64,000 nucleotides of DNA from Benincasa hispida (Eukaryota > Streptophyta > Magnoliopsida > Cucurbitales > Cucurbitaceae): positions 11,449,073-11,513,072 of the forward strand of contig NC_052357.1 in assembly GCF_009727055.1 (NCBI RefSeq), written 5' to 3'. The position numbers and the translations under genes are program-made. The notes under the pieces were generated by a model. It was not told the DNA's origin and ran no database searches. It saw only the letters and a program-made list of their open reading frames with translations. Below, one piece after another: positions 1 to 11,250 of this stretch. Numbering within the stretch: position 1 is the first letter of the stretch; every line of letters begins with the position of its first letter.

Positions 1-3000
1 AAAAAAGTCGTGCGCATAAACGGTTTTGCAAACGAAGCTCATTTGGTGCACCAAATGGCTATCGGGCCCGGCGGGGCTGCCCCGCGACCAAATATTTTTG
101 CGGAACTTTCTCGCGGGCAAAAACGCGAAAAATAGACCCCGGGGTTAAGAACGATGGAAAAAAGCCGTGCGTGCAGACGGTTTTGTGAAAGCAGCTCATT
201 CGGTGCCCCATATGGCTATCGGGACTTGCGGGGCTGCCGCAGGGCCCAATTTTTGTGCGCGAACTTTCCGACCGGCGAGAACACGAAAAAGGACTCAGGG
301 GTTAAGAACGATGGAAAAAATCTATACGCACAAACAGTTTTGCGAACGGAGCTCATTTGGGGCCCCAAATGCCAATCAGGCACGGCGGGGCTGCCCCGCG
401 GCCCAATTTTTGTACTTGAACTTTTCGGCGGGGAGAAACGCGAAAACGGACCCAGGGGCTAAGAACAATGGAAAAAAGTCCAGACGGTTTTGCGAATGGA
501 GCTCATTTGGTGCACCAAAGGGCTATCGGGCCCGACTGACTCAGGAGTTAAGAACGATGGCAAAAAGCGGTGCGCGCAGACGGTTTTGCAAACACGTGCC
601 CCAAATGGCTATCGAGCCTGGTGGGGCTGCCCCGGGACCCAATTTTTGTGTGCGAACTTTCCGGCGGGCGAAAACTCGAAAACGGACCAAAATGGCTATC
701 GGGCCAGGCGCCATGCGCATAGACGATTTGTTGAATAGAGCTCATTTGGTGCCCTAAATGGCTATCAGGCCCGGCGGGGCTACCTCGGTGCCCTAAATAG
801 TTGTCGAAATCGCGAAAACGGACCCAAGGGTTACGAACGATCGAAAAAAGTTGGGCACGCAGACGATTTTGCGAACGCAGCTCATTTGGTGTCCCAAATC
901 ACTATCGGGACCGTAGGGCTACCCCGGGGCCAAATTTTTGTGGGTGAACTTTCCGGCAGGCGAAAACGGACCCAAGGGTTCAGAACCAAGCTCATTTAGT
1001 GCCCCAAATGGTATCGGGACCGGTGGGGCTGCCCTAGTGCCCAATTTTTGTACGCGATCCTTCCGGCGGGCGAAGACGCAAAACGGACGAAGGGNCCTAG
1101 TGCCCAATTTTTGTACGCGATCCTTCCGGCGGGCGAAGACGCAAAACGGACGAAGGGGTTGAAAACGATGGAAAAAAGTGGTGCATGCAGACGGATTTGC
1201 GAACGGAGTTCATTTGGTGACCTAAATAGCTATCGGGCCCGGCGGGGTACCACGGGGCCCAATTTTGAGCGCGAACTTTACGGCCGGAGAAAATGCGAAA
1301 ACGGACCCAGGGGTTAAGAGCGATGGAAAAAAGCCGTGCGCGCAGACGGTTTTACAAACGGAGCTCATTTTGTGCCCCAAATGGCTATCGGGCCCGATAG
1401 GGCTACCCCGGGGACCAATTTTTGTGCGAGAACTTTCCGGCGGTTGAAAACGCGAAAACGGACACAAGGGTTAAGAACCATCGAAAAAAGTCGTGCGCGC
1501 AGACGGTTTTGCGAACGCAACTCATTTGGTGTCCTAAATGGCTATCGGGCCCGGCGGGGCTGCCCCGAGGCCCAATTTTTATGGGCGAACTTTTCAGCGG
1601 GCAGAAACGGGAAAATGGACCCAGGTGTTAAGAGCGATAGAAAAAAGTCGTGCGCGCAGACAGTTTTGTGAACGAAGCTCATTCGGTGCCCCAAATGGCT
1701 ATCGGGACTTGCGGGGCTGCCCCGGGGCCCAATTTTTGTGCGCGAACTTTTCGACGGGCGAGAACACGAAAAAGGACCCAGGGGTTAAGAACTTTGGAAA
1801 AAATCTGTGCACGCATACCGTTTTGCGAACGGAGCTCATTTGGTGCCCCAAATGCCTATCGCGCACGGCGGGGCCACCCCGTGGCCTAATTTTTGTACTC
1901 GAACTTTCCGACAGGGAAATGTGAAAACGAACCCAAGGGCTAAGAACAATGGAAAAAAGTCGTGCACGCAGACGGTTTTGCGAACGGAGCTCATTTGGTG
2001 CCCCAAATGGCTATCGGGCCCGACGGACTCAGGGGTTAGGAACGATGGCAAAAAGCAGTGCGCGCGGACGGTTTTGCGAACAGAGCTCATTTGGTGCCCC
2101 AAATGGCTATCGGGCCCGGTGAGGCTTCCTCAGGGCCCAATTTTTGTGTGTGAACTTTCCAGCGAGCGGAAACGCGAAAACGGACCAAGAGGTTGAGAAC
2201 GATGGAAAAAAATCGTGCGCGCAGACGGTTTTGCGAACGGAGCTCATTAAGTGCCCCAAATGGCTATAAGGCCCAACAAGACTACCCCGTGGCCCAATTT
2301 TTGTGCGTGAACTTTCCGGCGGGAGAAAACGTGAAAACGAACCCAGGGGTTAAGAATGATGGAAAAAAAGTCGTGTGCAGACGGTTTTGCGAACAGAGCT
2401 CATTTGGTGCCTTAAATGGCTATCAGGTCCGGCGGGGCTGCCCGGGGCCAAATTTTTTTTGCGCGAACTTTCTGGCGAGCAAAAACGGACCCAAGGGTTA
2501 AGAACGATGGAAAAAAGCCATGCGCATAGACGGTTTGTCGAATAAAGCTCATTTGGTGCCCCAAATGGCTATCGGGCTCGACAGGGCTACCCCGGCGCCC
2601 AATTTTTGTCCGTGAACTTTTCGGGCCCGCCGGGGGGGGGAACCAATATGTTTTTGCGGAACTCTCGCGGGCAAAAACGAGCTCATTTAGTGCCCCAAAT
2701 GGCTATCGGGACCAGTGGGGTTGCTCCGAGGCCCAATTTTTGTACGTGATCTTTCCGGCAGGCGAAAACGCAAAACAGACGAAGGGGTTAAAAACGATGG
2801 AAAAAAGTGGTGCACGCAGACGGTTTTATGAACGGAGTTCATTTGGTGACCCAAATAGCTATCGGGCTCGGCGGGGTACCACGGGGCCCAAAATTGTGCC
2901 CGAACTTTCGGGCCGGCGAAAACGCGAAAACGGACCCAGGGGTTAAGAGCGATGGAAAAAAGTCGTGCGCGCAGACGGTTTTATGAACGGAGCTTATTTT

Positions 3001-4900
3001 GTGCCCCAAATGGCTATCGGGCCCGGTGGGGCTACCCTGCGGCCCAATTTTTGTGCGCGAACTTTTCGGCGGTTGAAAACGCGAAAACGGACACAAGGGT
3101 TAAGAACGATCGAAAAAGTCGTGCGCGCAAACGGTTTTGCGAACGCAACTCATTTGGTATCCCAAATGGCTATCGGGCCCGACGGGGCTACCCCGAGGCC
3201 CAATTTTTGTGGGCGAACTTTTCGACGGATGGAAACAGGAAACTGGACCCAGGTGTTAAGAACAATGGAAAAAAGTTGGGCGCGTAAACGGTTTTGTGAA
3301 CGGAGCTCATTTGGTGCCCCAAATGGCTATTGGGCCCGGTGGGGCTGCCCCGCGACCAAATTTTTGTGCGCGAACTTTCTCGCGTGCGATAACGCAAAAA
3401 TTGACCCCGGGGTTAAGAACGATGGAAAAAAGCCGTGCGCGCAGACAGTTTTGCGAACGGAGCTCATTTGGTACCCCAAATGGCTATCGTGCCCGGCGAG
3501 GGTACCTCGGGGCCCAATTTTTGTGCGCGAACTTTCCGACGGGCGAAAACGGACCCATGGGTTAAGAACGATCGAAAAAAGTCATGCGCACAAATGGTTT
3601 TGCGAAGGGAGCTCATTTGGTGCCCCAAATGGCTATCGGGCCCGACAGGACTGCCCCGGGGCCCAATTTTTGTGCGCGAACTTTCCGGCAGGCGAAAACA
3701 TGAAAGTGGATCCAGGGGTTAAGAGCGATGGAAAATAGCCGTGCACGCAGACGGTTTTGCGAACGGAACTTATTTCGTGACCCAAATGTCTATCAGTCCC
3801 GGCGGGTTGCTTCGGGGACCAATTTTTGGACGCGAACTTTCCGGCGGGCGGAAACGCGAAAACAAACCCAGGGGTAAGAACAATGGCAAAAAGTCGTGTG
3901 CGGCAGACGGTTTTGCGAACGAAGCTATTTGTGGCTCAAATGGCTATCAGGCCCGGTGAGGCTACCCCGTGGCCCAATTTTTGTGTAGAACTTTCTGGCG
4001 GGCGAAAACACGAAAACGAACCCAAGGTTAAGAACAATGGAAAAGTCCTGCGCGCGAGCGATTTTGGGAAAGGAGCGCATTTGATGCCCCAAAATGGCTA
4101 TCGGGCCCGGCGGGCCTAGCTTGGGCCCAATTTTTGTGCGCGAACTTTCCGGCGGGCGAAAACGGACCCAGGAGTTAAGAACGATTGAAAAAAGTCGTGC
4201 GCGCAGACGGTTTTGCGAACGGAGCTCATTTGGTGCCCCAAATGGCTATCGAGCCCGACAGGGTTGCCCCGGGGCCCAATTTTTGTGAGCGAACTTTCCG
4301 ACGGGCAAAAACGCGACAACGAACCTAGGGGTTAAGAATGATGGAAAAAAGCTGTGCGCGCAACAGTTTTGCGAACGGAGCTCATTTGGTGCCTCAAATG
4401 GCTATCGGGCCCAGCGGGTCCACCTTGGGGCACAATTTTTGTGCGTGAACTTTTCGGCGGGCAAAAATGCAAAAACGGACCCAAGGGTTAAGAACGATGG
4501 AAAACGCTGGCCATGCAGACGGTTTTGCTAACGGAGCTCATTTGGGGCCCCAAATGGCTATCGGGCCCGACGGGGCTGCCGTGGGGCCCAATTTTTGTGC
4601 GGAACTTTCCGGCATACGAAAACGCAAAAACATACCCAGGGGTTAAGAACGTTTGAAAAAAGTCGTGTGCGCAGATGATTTTGCGAACGGAGCACATTTG
4701 GTGCCCCAAATGGCTATCAGACCCGGTGGGGGTGTCCTGGGGCCCAAATTTTGTGCGCGAACTTTCCGGCGGGCGGAAACGCGAAAACGAAACCAGGAGT
4801 TAAGAACGATGGAAAGTTGTGCGCGTAGAGGATTTTTCGAATAGAACTCATTTGATGCCCCAAATGGCTATCGGGCCTAGTTGGGCTGACTCGGGCTTAA
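1..4900. repeat. GC-rich tandem satellite array, unit about 157 bp
   Basis: About 33 head-to-tail copies can be followed by the landmark GAGCTCATTTGGTGCCCC, found for example at 194, 351, 1363, 1520, 1677, 1834, 2242, 2398, 3305, 3462, 4380, 4535 and 4692. The usual spacing is 155-157 bp. Some units are shortened to about 96-150 bp by internal deletions (for example near 550-740 and 2000-2085). The array runs off the left edge and ends near 4900, where the sequence turns AT-rich. Each unit carries the inverted repeat ATTTGG/CCAAAT and many CpG sites. The unit length is in the range common for plant centromeric or pericentromeric satellites, but I do not recognise the family. Reading frames crossing the array are by-products of the repeat and are not annotated. 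Confidence 0.95.
1033..1157. other. Single N between two exact 62-bp direct repeats (probable assembly seam)
   Basis: Positions 1033-1094 and 1096-1157 are identical over 62 bp and are separated only by an N at 1095. This is not a normal satellite unit, because the spacing is 63 bp rather than 157. It looks like two contig ends with an unmerged overlap. Removing one copy plus the N would bring the local spacing closer to the normal register. Confidence 0.8.
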
Positions 4901-5728
4901 TTTTCTGAATGATCGATCTTAATTAATGAATAAACAGAAATACTCACGTCTCCAAGCACTCATGTGTTTTGCTCAAGCGTTTTGAAGAAATCCTTGGTCC
5001 TTAAGGTATATATGACCGTCCGCTTCTCGTTTTTTGGTTTTATGATGGTTTTTCCATCTTTTGTATGCATTACATAGAACATCTGGGACTAGGAAGCATG
5101 GGTCATAGGAACTAACGGTCCTTATGGGGAAGTCAGGTATAGGGACCAAAGGGTTGAGATTAACTGTGGGCAATTGGGGCTGAAAATATTGGAGCTGAGA
5201 AGATTATGGCTGAGAATATTAGGGATGAAAATCTCCCTTCTTCCCTCTTTTCACCAACTCAGGTGTGAACTTGGCTAATTTTTTCCTTTTCTGACGCTCT
5301 CGGTCATTTATTTTCTATATTTAAATTATAAACTAGTGACAATACAATATTAAGAAGACTAATTCATGCAATAGTCGTACCTCGACTTCAGTAGCATCTT
5401 TATGAGTTGATGTTCCCACAACCTTTGTTGAATCCGCAATGAAATGGCCCCTAAGACTGAATGCTTCAGTGGGGACTTCATTGATCGTCCCAACTAGCTG
5501 TTCATTGACATGTTATTCTGCATCAGTTTAAGGGGAATCATCTACACTGTGGGTTTCTTGGTGGGTATGAGGGGGATCTCCTGCATTAGTTTGAGGGGGA
5601 TCATCATTATTACGAGGTCCCTCATTATTGTCACCATCACTATTATTATCATCACGAGGTCCCTCATTACTATTACTATCCTGAACAAATCGGACGAACT
5701 ATTATGTCGAGGGAGGTCGTAAAGGAAA

Positions 5729-5826
5729 TCTAAACGATCGTCTAAAAAATCTAAACGATCGTCTAAAAAATCTAAACATTCGTTTACAAAACCTAAATGA
5801 TCATCTAGAAAATCGAAACAATTGTT
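5729..5826. repeat. Short tandem repeat, period 21 bp, core TAAACGATCG
   Basis: About four to five imperfect copies of a 21-bp unit with the core CTAAACGATCGTCTA. On the minus strand the unit encodes the 7-residue repeat FLDDRLD inside the ULP1-type relic, so the repeat may have been coding. CGATCG is a perfect 6-bp palindrome. Confidence 0.8.
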
Positions 5827-6772
5827 TAATATTATTAACTTATCGTCTAGAAATGGAAACCTCATTCAGACGATGGACCATCATCTTTATTTTGTTCAAT
5901 TGTTGGCCCATCAGATGATGTTGGATAGTAAATGTATCTACCATCTAATGGACCATGGTAGTCAAATTCACCAAATCTTTGCGAACTTCTTTCCTCCCCG
6001 AGAATCTTGTATGATTTAGAATGACGATGCCTTGAAGACTTCTATTGCCTACGTGGTTCCGACTCTATTGGGTTAGTCTGAACCGGCATATGTGGTTTTG
6101 GTCCTATACCTTGCACATTTTCAGAGCTTTCTACATGGGGTTCCTGCTCTTCGTGTCCCCCAAAGGACTCATGGGTATCGATTGAGTGTTCAACCTATTC
6201 AATCCTTCTTGCTCCAACAACCGGAACCACATTAAGTCATTCCGGTTGGTCCTTCTTGTACCTTATCTCTTTTACGCTAGGTACAAGTCTCGACACAACA
6301 ATAGTCTGTACATAAATAAATGAGCAAGTCAGAATGCAAGAAACTATAAACAAATGAACAAGTCAGAAGTGATCGTTACTTACTTTTTTTGGGTGGAAAA
6401 CTTTATTGCTCAATGATTTATAAGATGGAGCACGAGAACAAGTCCATCTAAGAATTTTAAGAATTTCATCTTTGATGGCTATGAACTTACTTGATGTGGA
6501 AAAAATTTCGTAAGCTCAAACCTACGATATGGAAACTTTGTTACACGTACATAACACATAGGTTCAATGTATATTAAAGTGAATCAGAAACAAAAGTACA
6601 TACCTGGAAAGCAAGTATGAATCCCTTTATACAGTAATGTGAGGCATGGTGATCACCTGTTGCTTTCTTTGAATCATGTGCCTCCTTCTTCCCACACATG
6701 ATAGTCTTCATGTTATTCAATGTACGTTGGTAAAAGAAAGAAGACTAGTCGTAATGTATGAATACGTCGTGG

Positions 6773-7206
6773 TCATCGACAATCCCAAATATATTCACAT
6801 CGAACTGGGTTTTTCTTGTCTTTCCTAATCATCGTCGTTTCAATAAATAGTGTCAATGCAACCTTGACAGCATCTTCGTCATCAGTAAAATTGAAGTTCT
6901 CAAACGCAGTCTCCACATCCTTGCAAGAACTATCCTTTCCATTTGGGTCCTTGGTCCAATAATGAGTTTTCACAGCCTTTCATCGCTTGTTTCTCTTTCT
7001 ACTATTTTCCTAGTCGGCCACAACCCAGTTATCAAGTTAAAATCCTCTTGGGAGATTATTACCTTCTTCCATAGAATGTTGAATGATATAATGTTAGGGT
7101 TCGCATATGCTACCTTGCTTAACAGAAAGTGGTGCAAAAGTTGTCCATTAAAAACAAGATCTATATCCAACAGTGGACCAAAAGTTGTTTTCCTATACAG
7201 TCTCAT
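6773..7206 (-). pseudogene. DUF1985 domain fragment
   Basis: Two overlapping minus-strand frames (7206-6970 and 6973-6773) together cover most of a DUF1985 domain, the plant domain found upstream of ULP1-like proteases in transposon-borne genes. The visible signature is an FGPLLDIDLVFNGQLLHHF stretch, a GLWPTRK motif where the family has GL(K/R)xG, and the downstream acidic block TDDEDAVKVALTLFIETTMI. A frame change between the two parts marks a break. The match is by motif only. Confidence 0.6.
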
Positions 7207-7339
7207 CTTTCTTTTGTCAACTTATTCTTAATCATAGGGGCAATTTTATGGACTTGGCAAGCGATTGTAGTAGGAAAATATTTCTCAGTAGGGACGACCA
7301 TCTTAACAATCTGACAATCGTGTACATTACAAGCAAATA

Positions 7340-7570
7340 TAAACAATCGTCTAGAAAAACTAAACGATTGCATAACAAAAACTGAACGATCGCATAATGA
7401 AAACTAAACAACCGCATGATATAAATTTAAATGATCACACAATATATATCTAAACGATCGCATAACAGTTAGCTAAATGATCACATGATATAAACCCTAA
7501 ACATCTAAACGATACTAACAGTTAGCTAAACGATCACACAATAACTATTTAAACGCTCGCTTAGTATTCT
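7340..7570. repeat. Diverged AAACGATCG-type repeat cluster, period about 22-24 bp
   Basis: Around ten degenerate copies of a unit with the core CTAAACGATCGCATAA lie here, about 1.6 kb from the related 21-bp cluster at 5729. Copies vary by A/T-rich spacer length and by TGATCA or CGATCG at the centre. The cluster lies in non-coding sequence between the DUF1985 fragment and the 5' part of the relic gene. Confidence 0.7.
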
Positions 7571-8540
7571 CTATCTGACCACTTAGTATCTCTCAATGAT
7601 CGATTACGAACGAATACGCGATTAAACCCTAAAAGATAGTCAAACCTCGAATATCAACATGCATTCTTCGAGGAAAAGAGTCTCATACCTTTCAAATCAC
7701 GACGATGGTGGCAATGAAGTTCGAAGAGAAACCTACGAGAAGTTCTCGACTGGAGTTTGAGGAGAAAATGAGAGCAAATTTGAGAGAAAATTCTTCGAAG
7801 ATAAATGCTTTGAGAAGGAAATGAAAGAAATGAAGTGAAGAGACCTGTCGCAAAGTATTTGTAGAGGCGCGCAAGCGGTCTGAAGGATTTTTAAAACTGG
7901 GGACAATTTTGGAATTTCGCATGAGCAAAAGATCAGTGCTAGAAAAGTTTTTAGGAAGAGATCATTAGTAGAAAAATTTTTGGTTTTGGGTTATTTTGTG
8001 ATTTTTTTTTATTGAATTACAAACAGAAGAAGTTGGACGGGAAATTTGTATGAATGACCCATTTTTTGGACCCAAAATGTCAAATGAGCTATTTTTTAAA
8101 AAATAATGGCAATTGTCCTTCTGCTAACATCATCGCCATACCAAATTACTAAATTTCCCATACAAGTGCCTCACGTTATAAGTCTCTATCTCGTCTGGTT
8201 AAACACTCTCGCTCTCGCTTGAAATTACCTAGTTTGATGTGATTACTCGTCGGTGTACGAATAATTTGACAATTTTCACGACTGAAGTCTCAAATCAATA
8301 ATACCTAAACACAATACAATGGTGATTTCTTTAAACTCTAAACTCCATTTCAACGGTGATTACTTCTCTGGTTTTCGACTGTGTTTTTTTTTAACGGAGT
8401 TTTTTTGAACTAGGATTTCCAAGACGAGGCTTTTTTAAAATGGAACAGGTTTTTCAAAACGGTGTTTCATTATTTTGAGTCTATTTCATTATTTTTGCCA
8501 TGTTATTTATGGAAAGGTAGCATTACGAAATTTTGTATTG

Positions 8541-8690
8541 GGAGAGAGAGAGAGAGCGAGAGATAGAACGAGAGTGAAAGAGAGCAAGAGTAAAAGAGAG
8601 AGAGATTAAGAGAAAGCGAGATTAAGAGAGAGCGAGATTGAGAGAGAGAGCGAAATTAAGAGAAAGAGTAAGATTAAGAGAGAGTGGGAG
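8541..8690. repeat. (GA)n-rich low-complexity tract inside the MULE
   Basis: Purine-rich GAGAGA stretches mixed with AGATTAAGAG units sit directly upstream of the transposase fragment. Any apparent coding there is simple-sequence Arg/Glu. On position this is probably the 5' leader of the MULE transposase gene. Confidence 0.75.
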
Positions 8691-8739
8691 TACACTTCAA
8701 TTGCTTGTACACTTAATGACAAATGTTCTCTTGCTTTGT

Positions 8740-9504
8740 AGGATGACAGAAAAGTGTCTAGTTATTCAATATGGAGGTGATTGGAATGATAATGAAAGTT
8801 TGTATATTGGGGGAGAGTTGACAGGAATCATTGTGCCTGTTACATTGAAGTATGAAGAACTTAAATCTCACATTTACAAGGTTAAACATGTTAGTTCTTC
8901 AGAGTTTGATCTTATAATGAGAGTTAAATATAAGCTTGAATATGAAGCCCCTCCTCAATACATAAGGAACGAGGATGATGTTCGCTTTCTTCTTTTCAGA
9001 GAAAAGCTTAGTAGACTTCAATTACCTGTAACCCTAAAATCGAATTAAGATGAACATATTAGAATGAGGTTTGGAAATGTGAGTTATGATGATACAACTG
9101 TGGATAGACAATACGAGGAACCATATCAGTTTCGTCGGGAAGAGGATGATATTCCATTGTCTACCAACATTGTACCATCAACATTATCACTAGACAACGA
9201 CTGCACTAATCCAACAAGATTGAATTAAATGAATTATGATGATACAAAATTGGGTGGTATTTCAATTGTTGGTAATAAGAGATCATCTAGACTTGATTAT
9301 ATAGATTGTGGTTATATAAAGCAACGTTGTGGTCCTTCGGTAGATGTTAATGAGCAACCAATAGGATTGAATGAAATGGATCGTGATCATAGAGATGTGC
9401 GTTGTTCTATAGCAGCTTTAGTGGTTCTACCGTCTGTGTCTTCAAGTCATAGGGGAGGATTGATTATGTCTGGTACCTCCTCATCTGGAACATATCATCA
9501 CTAA
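8740..9504 (+). pseudogene. MuDR-type transposase, N-terminal PB1-like domain fragment
   Basis: From the ATG at 8740 the frame encodes CLVIQYGGDWNDNESLYIGG, then a VPVTLKYEELKSHIYKV segment, then a YKLEYEAPPQYIRNEDDVRF block. This is the pattern of the N-terminal domain of plant MuDR transposases: a GGxW start, a Y-x-G-G turn, and a PPxYIxNDxDV end. The same frame continues through in-frame TAA codons at 9046 and 9226 to 9504, giving about 255 codons of N-terminus and acidic linker. No DDE catalytic domain follows, because the sequence switches to the convergent minus-strand gene. Non-functional remnant. Confidence 0.75.
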
Positions 9505-10800
9505 GTGTGTATGTCCCTCCCTCCACCCTTCCACATTCAACATCCTCGTGCTTAGAATGCTCATGTTCATCCATTCCCTCCATCCTTCGACATTCATCAT
9601 TGTTACCTCCACGATGATCATCACCGTCGCTTTCAGAACTACTCCCACTACTTGACCTACTGCCACTTTCAGCACTATCATCATTGGAACCTAGATCGAA
9701 TATAGGTCATCTGTCCATTGGGGTATCCCCAAACTTCTCAATGTCGGTCATGACAATACCCTCTTTAAGCTTTGTCTGCATTAACAACCTAGTAAAATGG
9801 CTAGTGCCAATTGAACAACCAAATAAACATATTGTGCATAGAGTAAATGTACATTGTTAGACTCGAATATGTCTCTCTCGAGTACTTTGAAGGACACTGA
9901 GTGGAAGCATGACCATCGTAATATGCAAGGCAAAGCTACCTTGCTCTTTCGCTCCGCAATGTTCCCAGCTATCGATGCTGCTAAGATTTTATACGTCCAT
10001 ACCTAAATAAAATTTAACATATATTAAGAATAATAGTAATGTTAAATCAAACAACACGATTATTATGTTAAGCAAATTTACCTAGAACGTTTGTGGAAAT
10101 CCATGCAAAGAGTATTTCATGACATAATTTTTATTTCCTTTGACATTCGTCTTGTATAAACTACCATTGTCATTCAATGCAGTCGTTAGGGCATCAAATT
10201 TCCCCTCCCAAATAATGGTACCCCCGTCTAGACTGTTGTAGCACTCTATGTTCTGAACGTCCTTAAAATGTTTAAGGTCCACTGCATTTTTCTGCTTATT
10301 CTTTCCCATTATTGTAACCTTCGTGTTGTAGACTAAAGTGATCTTCACAGCATCCTCGTCATTTTCAAACTCCAACTCCTTGTATTTTTCTTCTAGTAGA
10401 CGAACATGTAAAGTGTCCTTTGTCACTCGATTACCAAAATACTTGATTGCAAGTTCATATGAGGATTGCTCATTCTGATCAACGCGTAGGGGATCGCCAC
10501 CAACTAGTCATCAACAAAAAATCATCATTCGAAAAAGTGACAACCTTTCCACCAACAGAGAATGAGATTGAGTTAACTCTCGTACTTTTCACTTATCTCC
10601 ATAACATATGATGTATAATTGGGCTGTTGAACACCATGTCAACGTCTACAAATCGCCCAAAAACTGTTCTGTTGAACATCTCTAGCTGCCTTGGGGTAAG
10701 TTTCTCCTTCACAGTCTTGTTCACATTAGCAATGTGGGCCAAGCTCGTTACTTGACCGGGAAATCGATCGACTACAGGTATTCTGAAAACGTGTTGACAT
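9490..10800 (-). pseudogene. DUF1985 gene fragment carried by the MULE
   Basis: On the minus strand, about 10800-10500 encodes a DUF1985 start (LTPRQLEMFNRTVFG, FVDVDMVFNSPIIHHMLW, then FSVGGKVVTFSNDDFLLM). The stretch 10426-10082 gives the second half (ENDEDAVKITLVYNTKVTIM, a GTIIWEG motif, and the closing YSLHGFPQTF). After an apparent intron, 9990-9850 resembles the following W-YK-IL ... LRWSC segment. A Ser/Asp/Glu-rich tail lies at 9700-9490. An in-frame stop and a frameshift near 10440-10560 break it, and no protease domain is visible. It is the same gene type as the relic at 4903-7940, in the same orientation. Confidence 0.65.
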
Positions 10801-10869
10801 CTTAAATCACTCCTGCATGAAATAAAGATTCAATCAGTAAACTCTTTCAGAAAAAAATTGTAAAAAAAC

Positions 10870-11250
10870 ATTATGTATCGCTTTCGCTGGCATCGCTATC
10901 TATGGTATCACTCTCTCCGGTATCGCTCTCGCTGGTATCGCTCTCTTTGGTGTCACCCTCTCTAGTAATTCTCACCAATCTCGCTCACATTCTCTCTTTT
11001 TACTCGTCTTCAACCACAGAACACATCGAAAACCAAAAAATAAACAAAAAAACCATAGATTCATAGTATTTATAAACCCTAGAACAACCCACCCTTTCCG
11101 GTCGCTCTCTCTAGTATCGCTCTCGCCGATTTCACTCTCACTTATCTCGCTCACATTATCTCTTTTTACTCGCTTTCAACCATATAACACATCGAAAACC
11201 AAAAAACGAATAAAAAAAACCTAGGTTCACAGTATTTCTAAACCCAGAAC
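10870..11250. repeat. CGCTCTC-type short repeats and a tandem duplication of about 145 bp
   Basis: First come several copies of a TATCGCTCTCGCTGG-like unit (10875-10965). Then a segment of about 145 bp starting near 10962 is repeated starting near 11107. Shared pieces include CTCGCTCACATT, TCTCTTTTTACTCG and ACACATCGAAAACCAAAAAA. The duplication sits just inside the right end of the MULE. Confidence 0.7.

Larger units (their letters stand above)
4903..7940 (-). pseudogene. Decayed DUF1985 / ULP1-peptidase-type gene of a MULE, truncated at the satellite border
   Basis: Reading the minus strand from 7940 leftwards, fragments of one exon-intron gene can be followed. At 7206-6773 there is a DUF1985 block with a TxFGxxLD-like start, a QLLHHFLLSKVA segment, an EDFNLITGLWPTRK motif and a DEDAVKVALTLF helix. 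At about 6250-5870 there is an acidic, polar linker. At 5865-5540 there is a stretch rich in FLDDRLD repeats. At 5173-4973 lies a segment resembling the region just upstream of a C48 (ULP1-like) cysteine protease: YDPCFLVPD, then KRWKNHHKTKKR, then GFLQ. The protease domain with its His-Asp-Cys triad should follow but is absent, because satellite DNA starts about 70 bp further on. Genes of this type are known passengers of Mutator-like elements in plants. Stops and frame changes show it is dead. Confidence 0.65.

Noticed and set aside
154..4709. Numerous ORFs of 60-257 codons on both strands with recurring RRFCERSSFGAPNGY-type peptides
   Set aside because: They repeat with the 157-bp satellite, pass through all frames in turn, and match no known family. 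They are a product of the GC-rich repeat.
1..4900. Bacterial contamination or rDNA spacer as source of the GC-rich block
   Set aside because: It is a pure tandem repeat without genes, and it runs directly into plant MULE sequence. No rRNA gene or known spacer promoter is visible. An rDNA spacer origin cannot be fully excluded without a search.
1..4900. CRISPR array
   Set aside because: The units are about 157 bp and similar throughout; there are no short repeats with unique spacers and no cas genes. The host is a eukaryote.
8620..8720. Arg/Glu-rich N-terminal extension (RERAKLRERVRLRE) of the transposase fragment
   Set aside because: It is translated (GA)n simple sequence ahead of the more likely ATG at 8740.
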